From Gaiellasilicea sp963730405 (GTDB lineage: Bacteria > Actinomycetota > Thermoleophilia > Gaiellales > Gaiellaceae), in assembly GCA_963730405.1 (NCBI GenBank), contig CAVSRW010000014.1, positions 1-64,000 on the forward strand: 64,000 bases of DNA, in the 5' to 3' direction. Position 1 is the first letter of the stretch, and the number at the start of each line of letters is the position of its first letter. This document shows, one piece after another, positions 1 through 8,442 of this stretch. The translations under genes and the position numbers were made by a program. The notes under the pieces were generated by a model. The model searched no databases. It was not told the DNA's origin and was given only the letters and a program-made list of their open reading frames with translations.

Positions 1-353
1 CGCAAGGCCACATACGGTCCATTCACCTCTGCCGGCCGGCAGCAGGGCGGAGGCGGCTTCGACGAAACTTTGGCTCGCTGATCTACCCGGCCTGCAGCGC
101 AAGTCCGGGCAGGGTCGTAACGCCTACGCCGGCGGGCGACGAGAGCTTGCACGACGACCATGTCGTCGCTGGCGGATGCGATGCATGGGATGAATCCTTC
201 TTGGCGACACACCGTGATCAGCTCGACCCGGCACCGCTCGCAACCGCCGATCCAGGCGGAGTGGCGATGGTTCGCGATGCTGTCGTCGGCTGGTCCATCC
301 TCTCGATGTCTCAACGTCCCGCGGCCGCCGCGGCCGCCTACTGAGGAGGCACG
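1..353. other. no recognisable gene
   Basis: I see no convincing coding region here. Short open frames on the plus strand (about 147-357) have skewed composition and no ribosome site. The last bases hold the Shine-Dalgarno sequence of the next gene. Confidence 0.5.
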
Positions 354-1001
354 ATGACCAAGCTCAGGTGTCATATCTCGATCTCGCTGGACGGTTTCGT
401 CGCCGGCCCGAACCAGAGCGAGGAGAACCCGCTCGGCGAGGGCGGCGAGCGGCTCCACGACTGGGTGGTCCCGCTGGCCGCCTGGCGCGAAGCCCACGGC
501 AAGCAAGGGGGCGAGGTGAACGAGAGCGCGCGGATACTCGAGGAATCGCGCGAGAACGTCGGCGCTGCGGTGATGGGCAGGAACATGTTCGGCCCTGTCG
601 GGGGTGGTGCCTGGGGCGACGAGCAGTGGACGGGCTGGTGGGGCGACAACCCGCCCTACCACTACCCCGTCTTCGTCGTCACCCATCACCGACGTGATCC
701 CGTGGAGATGGAGGGAGGAACCACGTTCCACTTCGTCACCGACGGAATCGAGTCCGCGCTCGAACAGGCACGGGAGGCCGCCGGGGGCAAGGACGTCATG
801 CTCTGGGGCGGCGGCGACGTTGCCGGGCAGTACCTGGCAGCGGGACTGCTGGACGAGCTCGAGCTCCACGTCGTTCCGTTGTTGCTCGGCGACGGTGCTC
901 GCCTCTTCGACAATCTCGGGGACGCGGAGGTGCGGCTCGAGCAGGTCCGAGCCGTCGAGGCGCCCGGCGTCACCCACCTCAAGTACCGGGTGGTGACGTG
1001 A
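354..1001 (+). CDS. dihydrofolate reductase-like (RibD C-terminal domain) protein
   Basis: A 215-aa protein of the RibD C-terminal/DHFR-like family, soluble NADPH-binding reductases common in actinobacteria; the substrate is usually unknown. The N-terminal strand with SLDGFVAGP, a central MGRNMFG and a glycine-rich WGGGDVAGQYL near residue 150 are the family signatures. AGGAGG sits just before the ATG, fixing the start. It is probably monocistronic. A shorter member of the same family lies at 46089. The exact reaction cannot be told from sequence. Confidence 0.85.
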   Translation: MTKLRCHISISLDGFVAGPNQSEENPLGEGGERLHDWVVPLAAWREAHGKQGGEVNESARILEESRENVGAAVMGRNMFGPVGGGAWGDEQWTGWWGDNPPYHYPVFVVTHHRRDPVEMEGGTTFHFVTDGIESALEQAREAAGGKDVMLWGGGDVAGQYLAAGLLDELELHVVPLLLGDGARLFDNLGDAEVRLEQVRAVEAPGVTHLKYRVVT

Positions 1002-1098
1002 GCCGCGTCGCCGCCAACCTACCCGGGCGCCTCAACTCCACCATGTCCCTGGGTCTGGCGACCTGGCCGGCCCCAGGCCGGTATAGCCTCGGAGGGAC

Positions 1099-1503
1099 GT
1101 GACCGCCGATTCGCTGCGACGGTGGTGCCTGGCAAGGCCGTCTGCGGTCGAGGAGTTCCCGTTCGGCCCGGAGACCTCCGTCTTCAAGGTCGGCGGGAAG
1201 ATGTTCGCACTGACCGCCCTCGACGCGCGGCCGCTGACCGTGAGTCTCAAGTGCGAGCCGTCCGTGGCTGAAGCGCTCCGCGCCGAGCACTCCGCCGTCC
1301 GTCCCGGCTACCACCTGAACAAGCGTCACTGGATCACCGCCACGCTCGACGACTCGCTCCCCGACGAGCTGGTCTTCGGGCTCCTCGAGGACAGCTACGA
1401 GCTCGTCGTGGACGGCCTGCCGAAGCGCGAGCGCGACGTCCTTCGCTCGCGCGCGCGCGAGACCGAGGACGCCGGCCCCGGCTCCTCGACGCTTCCTGGA
1501 TGA
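1099..1503 (+). CDS. MmcQ/YjbR family protein
   Basis: A 134-aa protein of the MmcQ/YjbR (CyaY-like fold) family, whose cellular role is not settled. Seen: FPFGPETSVFKVGGKMFAL, then a strand-rich stretch and a GYHLNKRHWITATLD block, the conserved core of the family. GTG start preceded by GGAGG. The C-terminal 20 residues look like a low-complexity tail. A second member lies at 60488 on the other strand. Confidence 0.8.
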   Translation: MTADSLRRWCLARPSAVEEFPFGPETSVFKVGGKMFALTALDARPLTVSLKCEPSVAEALRAEHSAVRPGYHLNKRHWITATLDDSLPDELVFGLLEDSYELVVDGLPKRERDVLRSRARETEDAGPGSSTLPG

Positions 1504-1567
1504 GCGCCGACCGATGAGCCTTCGCCATCCTTCGCGTCTAAATCGGTAACCGCGACGAAGGAGGCGC

Positions 1568-2425
1568 ATGCAGACTCGCATGCTGCTCGATGGTTTGGCC
1601 ATGCCCGAGTCGCCTCGCTGGCACGACGGCCGGCTGTGGTTCTCGAACTGGGGAACGAGACAGATCGTCGCCGTCGACCTGGACGGCAAGAGCGAGGTGG
1701 TCGGAGAAGGCCCGGACGGGCTCGGGTGGGCGACGAACTGGCTCCCGGACGGACGTCTGCTCATCACCGGCCCGGAGCTGATCCGGGTCGAGCCCGACGG
1801 GGCGCGCGTCCGACACGCCGACCTCAGCCACATCTCGCCGCTCGGGTGGAGTGAGATCACCGTCGACGGGCGCGGCAACGTCTACGTGAACACGATCAAC
1901 TTCGACTTCGCCGAGTTCAACGAGGTGCTCACGAGCGGAAAAGCGCCCGGCAAGATCGCGCTCATCACCCCGGACGGCGAGGCCCGCGAGGTGGCGGACG
2001 AGCTCGCGTTCCCGAACGGCATGGTGATCACGCCCGACAACAAGACGCTCGTCGTCGCCGAGTCCTTCGCCGCCCGACTCACCGCCTTCGACATCGCCGG
2101 CGACGGCACCCTGTCGAACCGTCGCGTCTGGGCCGACGGCATCGGCCCGGACGGCATCTGCCTCGACGCGGACGGCTGCATCTGGGCCTCGAGCGCGACC
2201 ATGGCGAACGACTGCGCCCGCATCCGAGAGGGCGGTGAAGTACTCGAACGGATCGACCTCGGCCGCCCGTGCTTCGCCACCATGCTCGGCGGCCCCGACC
2301 GTCGGACGCTGTTCATGCTCACGGCGGACTGGGGCGGCACCGAGGGAGTCGAGAACGTCGTCAAGTCCAGAACCGGACAGGTGCTCGTCGTCGAGGCGCC
2401 AGCGCCCGGCGTCGGCTGGCCGTAA
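1568..2425 (+). CDS. SMP-30/gluconolactonase family lactonase
   Basis: A 285-aa six-bladed beta-propeller of the SMP-30/gluconolactonase/LRE family, metal-dependent sugar or ester lactonases. Likely metal ligands are visible: Glu14 in MPESPRWHDG, Asn150 in FPNGMV and Asp195 in GPDGICLDADG. GAAGGAGG precedes the ATG. No signal peptide, so cytosolic. The hydrolase at 2442 begins 16 bases later, so the two are probably cotranscribed. Substrate not predictable. Confidence 0.88.
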   Translation: MQTRMLLDGLAMPESPRWHDGRLWFSNWGTRQIVAVDLDGKSEVVGEGPDGLGWATNWLPDGRLLITGPELIRVEPDGARVRHADLSHISPLGWSEITVDGRGNVYVNTINFDFAEFNEVLTSGKAPGKIALITPDGEAREVADELAFPNGMVITPDNKTLVVAESFAARLTAFDIAGDGTLSNRRVWADGIGPDGICLDADGCIWASSATMANDCARIREGGEVLERIDLGRPCFATMLGGPDRRTLFMLTADWGGTEGVENVVKSRTGQVLVVEAPAPGVGWP

Positions 2426-2441
2426 CCGCCGGGTCGGTTCA

Positions 2442-3083
2442 GTGTCGACGTTCGCGCTCATCCACGGAGGCGGCGGAACCTCGTGGGACTGGCACCTGGT
2501 CTCGTCCGAGCTGCGCGAGCGCGGGCACGACCCGGTCGCCGTCGATCTCCCCAGCGAGGACGAGTCGGCCGGCTGGTGGGACTACGCCGACACGGTCGTC
2601 CAGGCGGTCGGCGATCGCCGCGACCTCGTCGTCGTGGGGCACTCGCTCGGCGGCTTCACGGCGCCGCTCGTCTGCGAGCGCATCCGCGCCCAGCTGCTCG
2701 TCCTCGTGGCGGCGATGGTCCCCTCGCCCGGCGAGCTCTTTGCAGACTGGTGGACGAACGCCGGCTACCAGAAGAGCGGCTACGAGGACGTCTTCTACCA
2801 CGACGTCCCACGCGCGCTCGCCGCCGAGGCGAGAGGCAGAGAACGGGGCGAGGACTCGAAGGCGCTCCAGGAGCCCTGGCCGCTCGAGGCCTGGCCGGAC
2901 GTGCCGACCAGATACCTCCTCTGCCGGGACGACCGCATGTTCCCCGCCGCCTGGGCGCGCCGCCACGCCCGCGAGCGACTCGACCTCGAGGCCGACGAGA
3001 TGGACGGCGGCCACTACGTCACGCTCAGCCGCCCGCGAGAGCTCGCTCAGCGACTGACGGCATACGCCGCCGGCCTTCGGTGA
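2442..3083 (+). CDS. alpha/beta hydrolase
   Basis: A 213-aa alpha/beta hydrolase. Oxyanion-hole motif HGGGG near residue 8, nucleophile elbow GHSLGG with Ser68, a late acid in CRDDRMF and His in GGHYVTL complete the triad. GTG at 2442 is chosen because MSTFALIHGGG is the normal N-terminus and the frame upstream overlaps the lactonase. Likely cotranscribed with it. Belongs to the salicylate esterase/MenH-like group; substrate unknown. Confidence 0.85.
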   Translation: MSTFALIHGGGGTSWDWHLVSSELRERGHDPVAVDLPSEDESAGWWDYADTVVQAVGDRRDLVVVGHSLGGFTAPLVCERIRAQLLVLVAAMVPSPGELFADWWTNAGYQKSGYEDVFYHDVPRALAAEARGRERGEDSKALQEPWPLEAWPDVPTRYLLCRDDRMFPAAWARRHARERLDLEADEMDGGHYVTLSRPRELAQRLTAYAAGLR

Positions 3084-3114
3084 TCGCTGTCGCGCGCGTA
3101 CCTAGACTCGCACC

Positions 3115-3471
3115 ATGAAGTTCGACCAGCACACCCTCGTTCTGCTGGTGAGGCCACCAGACGCGCCCGAGCTGAGCGAGCAGGAGGCCGACGCGCTTCA
3201 GGACGCGCACCTCGCCTTCCGCGCAGACCTGCGCGACCAGGGCTATCTCATCGCAGGCGGGCCGCTGCTCGGCCAGGACGACGAGCGCTTGCGCGGCATC
3301 TCGGTGATGGCGGTCGACCCGGCGACCGCCCGCACGCTGTGCAGCGCGGACCCGGCCGTCCGCGCCGGCCGCCTCGCCGTACAGGTGATGACCTGGATGG
3401 TTCCCGCGGGCAACATCCGCTTCGAGGACGTTCCCGCACCGCGGTCGGTAGCCGAAGCAGCCGCGGACTAG
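3115..3471 (+). CDS. YCII-related domain protein
   Basis: A 118-aa protein of the YCII-related family, small dimeric ferredoxin-like-fold proteins. Seen: N-terminal strand HTLVLLVRPPDAPEL, helix QDAHLAF, then GYLIAGGPLLG and a C-terminal strand. Starts 31 bases after the hydrolase and may share its transcript. No catalytic assignment is justified. Confidence 0.75.
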   Translation: MKFDQHTLVLLVRPPDAPELSEQEADALQDAHLAFRADLRDQGYLIAGGPLLGQDDERLRGISVMAVDPATARTLCSADPAVRAGRLAVQVMTWMVPAGNIRFEDVPAPRSVAEAAAD

Positions 3472-3480
3472 CGCACCGCA

Positions 3481-3503
3481 CCGCGCCTCGGGCTGAGGCG
3501 CGG
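3481..3503. terminator. GC hairpin between convergent genes
   Basis: Nine-base perfect stem CCGCGCCTC/GAGGCGCGG around a 5-base loop, between the convergent genes ending at 3471 and 3532. No T-run follows, so termination is inferred from position only. Confidence 0.45.
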
Positions 3504-3531
3504 CGCGGGGTACGCCCCTACCTGGGGTGGG

Positions 3532-4245
3532 TCAGGCGGCCGCCGGCTGCAGCGCCGCCTCGAGGATCAGATCGGCCGTCGCCTGGGCCTGCGAGACGGC
3601 GACCGCATGGGACGCGCCCGGGATCTCGAGCGTCCGCTCTGCGCCGGCGCGCTCCGCCATGAAGCGCTGCAGCTCCGCCGGGATGTTGCGGTCCTCCTCG
3701 GCGATCACGAACGACGACGGCAGCTCACGCCACAGGGGCCGATCGCCGGACGAGGCGGTGAGCGCCTCCTGCGTGGCCGGACGCTGCGTCGCCGCCATCC
3801 GCGCTGCCTGAGTCGCCGGCACGTCGGCGCAGAACTGGTCGTGGAAGCGGTCCTGAACGATGTACAGGTCCGTCGTGCCGTCACTGCGCGGAACGGGCCG
3901 CACTGCGTCTCCGAGCGTGCTGCCGGGGAACATCCCGGCGAGCTGGAAGCAGCTCTCGCCGGCGTCGGGTGCGAAGCCCGCCACGTAGACGAGTGCGGTG
4001 ATGTCGCCGGCGTCCGCCGGCACGTTTGAGATCACGGCGCCGCCGTAGGAGTGGGCGACGAGCACGACGGGTCCCTGGATCGAGCGGACGACGTCGCCGA
4101 CGCTCGCAGCATCGCCGGCCAGGTCCCGCAGCGGGTTCGCCGCGGCGATCACGGGATGGCCGGCTTCGAGCAGCGGGTCGATGACGCCGTCCCAGCTGGC
4201 GGACTCGGCGAATGCGCCGTGGACGAGAACGATCGTTGGCTTCAT
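3532..4245 (-). CDS. alpha/beta hydrolase (esterase-like)
   Basis: A 237-aa alpha/beta hydrolase. VLVHGAFAES carries the oxyanion turn, AHSYGG the nucleophile Ser67, EEDRNIP a likely acid and GASHAV the histidine. The elbow begins Ala-His rather than Gly-His, as in the plant hydroxynitrile-lyase/esterase-like bacterial group often annotated as salicylate esterase. Upstream (4246-4353) lies a tandem palindromic element that may control it. Confidence 0.85.
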   Translation of the reverse strand: MKPTIVLVHGAFAESASWDGVIDPLLEAGHPVIAAANPLRDLAGDAASVGDVVRSIQGPVVLVAHSYGGAVISNVPADAGDITALVYVAGFAPDAGESCFQLAGMFPGSTLGDAVRPVPRSDGTTDLYIVQDRFHDQFCADVPATQAARMAATQRPATQEALTASSGDRPLWRELPSSFVIAEEDRNIPAELQRFMAERAGAERTLEIPGASHAVAVSQAQATADLILEAALQPAAA

Positions 4246-4293
4246 GAGACCCTCCCTTGGGTCGCGTGCTGGGTCGACCCCTCAATCGTCGAG

Positions 4294-4353
4294 GGCCGTC
4301 GCTCTACGGCGACACGGCAACATCGTCAAGGCCGTCGCATTACGGCGACGCGG
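4294..4353. promoter_or_regulatory. two tandem 24-bp dyads, possible operator
   Basis: GGCCGTCGCNNTACGGCGAC occurs at 4294 and again at 4330, 36 bp apart, with matching flanks (ATCGTC before, CGG after); 21 of 24 core bases agree. Each copy contains the inverted repeat GTCGC/GCGAC. It lies 49-108 bp upstream of the hydrolase start at 4245 and beyond the end of the TIR gene, so a repressor site for the hydrolase is plausible. Confidence 0.5.
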
Positions 4354-4491
4354 CGAACGATCCAACGAGGACCCTCGCAGAGGGTCCCTGCCCAGTCAAT
4401 GCCGTTCACCAGATCGGTGCAACTGCGTGTCTTGATGAGGCGAATGTGTCTGCCTCCCGGCCAGGGCGTGATCACGACACGCGGTCGGCGC

Positions 4492-5409
4492 TCAGAATGC
4501 GTTTGCGGCCGACTTCCACTCCCGGAGGCGCTGCGCGATGAGCTGGGCCCGCTCCTCCTCGCTCCCGTCCTCCAGCACCTGGAGGTCTGCGGGGTCGGCC
4601 CGGAGGTAGACGCCGGCGGTTCGGGCATTCAGCCCGGGGTCGCGATCCGACCGTGTCGTCCAGTAACCGGTGGCGCGATCGGCCGTCTCCAGCGTGATCT
4701 CGCCGGTGCCCTCGAGCTGCGGGGCATTCGGGTGCCGAGGGCGCTCGCCCTTCCAGAAGTAGAGGATGCCGGCCGGATCCCTGCGCTCCTTCGCGGCCTC
4801 GCTCCAGTACCGGGCCGACAGCGTGCCGTCCTCCTGCCAGGCGCGGCCTGTCACGTTCAGGCCACCGTCGCGGTCGCGCGAGATGCCGAGGAGGCTCACG
4901 GCCGAGGGTTCGCCCTCGGTCCGTACGGTCAGCGAGAGCTGCCACCACAGCCCCTCGACCGGGCCGCGGCGACCCTCGGTCTCGATCGCCTTGCGGAGCT
5001 TCTGGTTGATCGCGCGAACCTCCGTAGGGCCGGCGGCCGGGTCGTAGCGGACGGAGGTCAACCCGAGCAGATCGCTCGGCAGCTTCGAACCATGCGCGTG
5101 GAGGATGAAGGTGCGCCGGATGCCGAGTGCGCCGCCGAACAGCCCGGCCTCGAACACCACGTTGTCGCGCGGCGACGCCTGGCCGGACTGGGACGCATCC
5201 GTCGTCGTCCAGTCGTCCTGGGCGAACACGAAAGCGGCGAAATCGACCTCCTGCGAGAGCTCGACGAGCCGATCGAGGGTCGACCGCCCCGGGTTGAACG
5301 TGGTCGTCCAGGGCTCGACGTCGGCCACGTCCACGAGGCCGCGCGTGATCGCCTGGAGCAGCTTGGCCTGCTTGCCCGACGACCCGAGGAAGATACGCGG
5401 CTTGTTCAC
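4492..5409 (-). CDS. TIR-like nucleotide-binding protein (CAP12/PycTIR type)
   Basis: A 305-aa protein. Residues about 4-147 match the TIR-like domain of CAP12/Pycsar-type effectors: IFLGSSGKQAK at the N-terminus and RDNVVFEAGLFGGALG with the presumed catalytic Glu87. Such TIRs cleave NAD+ in anti-phage systems. Residues about 151-305 form a separate tryptophan-rich beta domain (GLWWQLSL, YWSEAAKERR, YWTTRSDRDP) that I do not recognise; a ligand or partner sensor is inference. No cyclase or other defence gene is adjacent, so it stands alone. Confidence 0.75.
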   Translation of the reverse strand: MNKPRIFLGSSGKQAKLLQAITRGLVDVADVEPWTTTFNPGRSTLDRLVELSQEVDFAAFVFAQDDWTTTDASQSGQASPRDNVVFEAGLFGGALGIRRTFILHAHGSKLPSDLLGLTSVRYDPAAGPTEVRAINQKLRKAIETEGRRGPVEGLWWQLSLTVRTEGEPSAVSLLGISRDRDGGLNVTGRAWQEDGTLSARYWSEAAKERRDPAGILYFWKGERPRHPNAPQLEGTGEITLETADRATGYWTTRSDRDPGLNARTAGVYLRADPADLQVLEDGSEEERAQLIAQRLREWKSAANAF

Positions 5410-5470
5410 CGATTCATGATGACGGACATGGCGCTCGCGCTACGCGATGAGTTTCCCCGGAGCGGGTGGA

Positions 5471-6385
5471 TCAGCTGTTGGATCCGCCAACCGACGCGAC
5501 CCACGCCGCGACTTCGTCGAGCAGCTCCGGGTCGACCGGCTCCTCGAGCTGCGCTCCGTAGCTCTGGAGGCCGGGCGGCCCGGGGTGCTTGCGGAGGACA
5601 TGCGTGAGCCCCTCCGGCACGCGGCCGGTGAACGGAGCCTCGACGATCCGGCCCATTGCCGCGACGTCGTCCGGCTCGACCTGGATGTCGTTCGCGCCGG
5701 TGATTGCCAGAACCGGGCAGCGAATCGACCGGAGATCAGGAGCGGGGTCGTACGTCATGAACTCGCGAAACCAGCGCCCTGGAAGATCGGCTCGGCCGAT
5801 CCGCGTGACGTCGCCGGTGGAGGCGAGCAAGCGCTCTCTCGCGCGTGTCTGCCTGCGGAGAAACCAGCTCGAGAGCAGCCGCGACGGCCCCCGCATCGTC
5901 CCCACGATCCGCTCGGACTGACGCCGCATGACCTCCGCCCCGGGCTGCATCGAGGCGGCCAGCAGCACCACGCCTGCAAGCTCATGCCCTCCGTTCGCGA
6001 GCCTGATCGCGATCGTCGCACCCACGGAGTGGCCGATGACCGTGACCCGTCCGACATCGGTCGCCGGGCTGGCTCGAAGCGCCTCGAGCGCGGCACCTGC
6101 ATCGTCTGTTTCCTCGTCGAAGCCGGCGGTGAGGTGGTCGCCACCGGACTCGCCGATCCCCCGCTTGTCGTATCGGAGCGATGCAACCCCGCGAGCGGCG
6201 AGAGCGGAAGCAAGCGCGCCGGCGACGTTCAGCGCCTGGCCAGACATGTTCGAGTCGCGGTCGAGCGGGCCCGACCCGTTGATCAGAAGCGTTGCCGGTG
6301 CCGGCCCACTCCGACGAGGCCGAGCCAACGTGCCGACAAGCCGCGTACCGTCGCCGGCCAAGAATTCGAACGACTCGTTCAGCAA
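5471..6385 (-). CDS. alpha/beta hydrolase (dienelactone hydrolase-like)
   Basis: About 304 aa. Features: LINGSGPLDRDSN, YDKRGIGESGG, nucleophile elbow GHSVGA, acid in TGANDIQV and His in GLTHVLRKHPG. This is the BAAT/YfhR-type hydrolase layout. The start is uncertain: the frame stays open upstream but ATG/GTG is missing near the domain; TTG at 6385 is my best choice. The small membrane gene at 6460-6684 lies just upstream on the same strand. Confidence 0.75.
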   Translation of the reverse strand: MLNESFEFLAGDGTRLVGTLARPRRSGPAPATLLINGSGPLDRDSNMSGQALNVAGALASALAARGVASLRYDKRGIGESGGDHLTAGFDEETDDAGAALEALRASPATDVGRVTVIGHSVGATIAIRLANGGHELAGVVLLAASMQPGAEVMRRQSERIVGTMRGPSRLLSSWFLRRQTRARERLLASTGDVTRIGRADLPGRWFREFMTYDPAPDLRSIRCPVLAITGANDIQVEPDDVAAMGRIVEAPFTGRVPEGLTHVLRKHPGPPGLQSYGAQLEEPVDPELLDEVAAWVASVGGSNS

Positions 6386-6459
6386 CGGAGCTTCACGGTG
6401 CAGGGACGGGCGGTGTGGCGTCGGCGTCGGCTGGCGATGGGCTGCGACAGCCCAGACGA

Positions 6460-6684
6460 TTATCCCTGGAGACCGTGGCGCCCGGGAACTTCGACGTCGG
6501 TCGGCGCCTGGTCGTCGCGATCGGCGTCGGCGGACAACGCCTCGGCGGCGTGGCGGCGCTTCCGAGCCCAGGCCGTCAGCCAGAGCACGAGGCCAGACGC
6601 GACGAAGAGGACCACCGCCGTGAGACCGGCCACCAGCAGGAAGTCGAGCCCGTCGGATGCCAGGCTCGCGAGCGCGAGGTTCAT
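6460..6684 (-). CDS. small single-span membrane protein
   Basis: A 74-aa protein with one hydrophobic helix (about residues 14-40, FLLVAGLTAVVLFVASG) and a charged cytoplasmic tail rich in Arg/Asp. ATG start. Likely cotranscribed with the hydrolase downstream. Family not recognised. Confidence 0.5.
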   Translation of the reverse strand: MNLALASLASDGLDFLLVAGLTAVVLFVASGLVLWLTAWARKRRHAAEALSADADRDDQAPTDVEVPGRHGLQG

Positions 6685-6770
6685 GCGACAAAAGTAGGGC
6701 TCCCGGTTCGGCGCCGATAGGACACGATCGGGTCATACCGTTCGGCCGGCGCAGACGGCACTCTGGCCGC

Positions 6771-6998
6771 ATGGAGATGGGAGTCAACGTCAGATTGACC
6801 GGCACCGACGGCGAGGACGTCGGGTTTGCTCATGCGCCGGCACCGGTCGAGCTCGGCGACGTGCTCGCGCTCGCGGATGGTTCGATCTGGCGCGTGGTCA
6901 GTCTGATCGACCTCTTCAACCTCGAAGGCAGGGTCCCCCTCGACGCGGACAACGTCGCCCGCGTCGCCGACGTGCTCTGCATGGTCGAACCCGCCTAG
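6771..6998 (+). CDS. small hypothetical protein
   Basis: A 75-aa acidic protein with two ATG candidates (6771, 6777). Contains strand-like DGSIWRVVSLIDLF and no membrane span. I do not recognise the family; codon use is that of its neighbours, which favours a real gene. Confidence 0.5.
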   Translation: MEMGVNVRLTGTDGEDVGFAHAPAPVELGDVLALADGSIWRVVSLIDLFNLEGRVPLDADNVARVADVLCMVEPA

Positions 6999-7027
6999 CG
7001 CCGCGACGCCGGAGACCGGCTGGTCGA

Positions 7028-7594
7028 TCAGTGGGGTGACGCGACCCGGGCGGCGGCGACGGCTTCGAGCCGGGAATTGACGCCGAGAGCCTGGAAGAGA
7101 CGGCGGACGTGGTTCCTGACCGTTTCGGTGCTGAGGTGCAGCTCGGCTGCGATCTGCTTGGTCGAGCGGCCCTGCTCGAGAAGGCGAAGCACCTCGACCT
7201 GGCGGGGAGTGAGATGCGGGTGCGGCGCCCTGACACTGTCGTCGGGACGTTCCTCCAACAGTCCGAAGACACCGACCACCGTCCCACCGTCCAGGAGCGG
7301 CACCGCACTGATCTCCACGGACACCCGCTCCCCGGCTGTCGAAAGCAAGACGGCGGGCTCGTCCGTGGCCGCTGTGGTTCCGAGCACCTTTCGGGTGAAC
7401 ACCTCACGCGCGCGCCGGCTGTCTTCGGGCGCGACGACAGAGGTGAAGTGGCGGCCGCGCACGTCGCCGACGAGCCGCTCGGCGGCCGGATTGATCCACC
7501 GCACGATTCCCGTCGTGTCGAGGACGTAGCTCGGGACGCCGACGTCTTGCAGAGCTTGCTCGACGTCGCCGCCGACTCCCATGCCGGTAGCCAT
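7028..7594 (-). CDS. PAS-LuxR transcription regulator
   Basis: 188 aa. A PAS domain (about 15-120; SYVLDTTGIVRWINPAAERL) followed by a LuxR-type helix-turn-helix (about 125-185; LTPRQVEVLRLLEQGRSTK, HLSTETVRNHVRRLFQALG). It should bind DNA in response to a PAS-sensed signal. ATG at 7594 is preferred to GTG at 7597. Monocistronic; the amidotransferase gene ends just upstream on the same strand. Confidence 0.85.
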   Translation of the reverse strand: MATGMGVGGDVEQALQDVGVPSYVLDTTGIVRWINPAAERLVGDVRGRHFTSVVAPEDSRRAREVFTRKVLGTTAATDEPAVLLSTAGERVSVEISAVPLLDGGTVVGVFGLLEERPDDSVRAPHPHLTPRQVEVLRLLEQGRSTKQIAAELHLSTETVRNHVRRLFQALGVNSRLEAVAAARVASPH

Positions 7595-7612
7595 CACGGA
7601 AGTATGGCCCAG

Positions 7613-8440
7613 CTAGCGGCGTGGGGCGAAGGGCCGCAGCTCATCCTCGCCCGGCTGCACGATCCCGACGTGCGACTCCGGCACCTCGTTCCACGCTCCC
7701 TCGAGATCTCCGAGCGGTTCTGAGACGACGACCCTGGTCTCGTCGGAGAGTCCGGCAAGCTCCTCGAGCTCCGGATACGCCGCCTTGAGCGCGTCGAGAC
7801 GCGTGCTGAAGTACAGGGACCGGGACGCGCCCTCGCTCGAGTAGCGGAACGCCCAGACAGACCGCCCGTCGGTGGTCGCGATCGTCATCTGCAGCGGATC
7901 GGCGACGCCCTGGTTCCGTCCAGTCTCCTCCACGAACCCGACCATCTTCTCGACCGCCGAGATCGGATCGTCCTCGAGCCCGAACGTGAGCGCCAGGAAG
8001 AACATCGCCTCCGAGTCGGTCGTGCCCTCGATCGAGGTGAAGAGCGAGTCGTCGACCGCGAGGAGGAGCTCGCGGCGCAGGCGTGTGAACTCGCGGATCA
8101 GCCCGTTGTGCATCCACAGCCACTGTCCGTGGCGAAACGGGTGCGTGTTCGTCTCCTGGATCGCCGTCCCCGTCGAGGCGCGGATGTGCGCGAAGAAGAG
8201 CGGCGAGGAGACGCCGGCGGCGAGCTCCTTGAGATTGCGGTCGTTCCAGGCGGGATGCGTGCTGCGGTAGAGCCTCGGCGTGCCTCCGTCGTCGTACCAG
8301 CCGACGCCGAAGCCGTCGCCGTTCGTCGTGGTCGCACCGAGACGCGAGTGCAGGCTCTGGTCGATCAGCGAGCGGTCGCGCTTGACCAGCAGCTCCTCGA
8401 GCCGGATCGGCGATCCCGAATAGGCAAGCCAGCGGCACAT
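7613..8440 (-). CDS. class II glutamine amidotransferase
   Basis: A 275-aa Ntn-type glutamine amidotransferase. The mature nucleophile Cys2 follows the start Met (MCRWLAYSG), and NGDGFGVGWY, HIRASTG and HNGLIREF are the glutamine-site motifs. It is the stand-alone YafJ/EgtC-like type. No other ergothioneine gene is nearby, so the acceptor is unknown. Begins 3 bases after the MFS gene stops, hence likely cotranscribed with it. Confidence 0.85.
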   Translation of the reverse strand: MCRWLAYSGSPIRLEELLVKRDRSLIDQSLHSRLGATTTNGDGFGVGWYDDGGTPRLYRSTHPAWNDRNLKELAAGVSSPLFFAHIRASTGTAIQETNTHPFRHGQWLWMHNGLIREFTRLRRELLLAVDDSLFTSIEGTTDSEAMFFLALTFGLEDDPISAVEKMVGFVEETGRNQGVADPLQMTIATTDGRSVWAFRYSSEGASRSLYFSTRLDALKAAYPELEELAGLSDETRVVVSEPLGDLEGAWNEVPESHVGIVQPGEDELRPFAPRR

Positions 8441-8442
8441 CG

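Noticed and set aside
7613..8440. EgtC of ergothioneine synthesis
   Set aside because: The amidotransferase fold fits, but no egtB, egtD or egtA neighbour is present.
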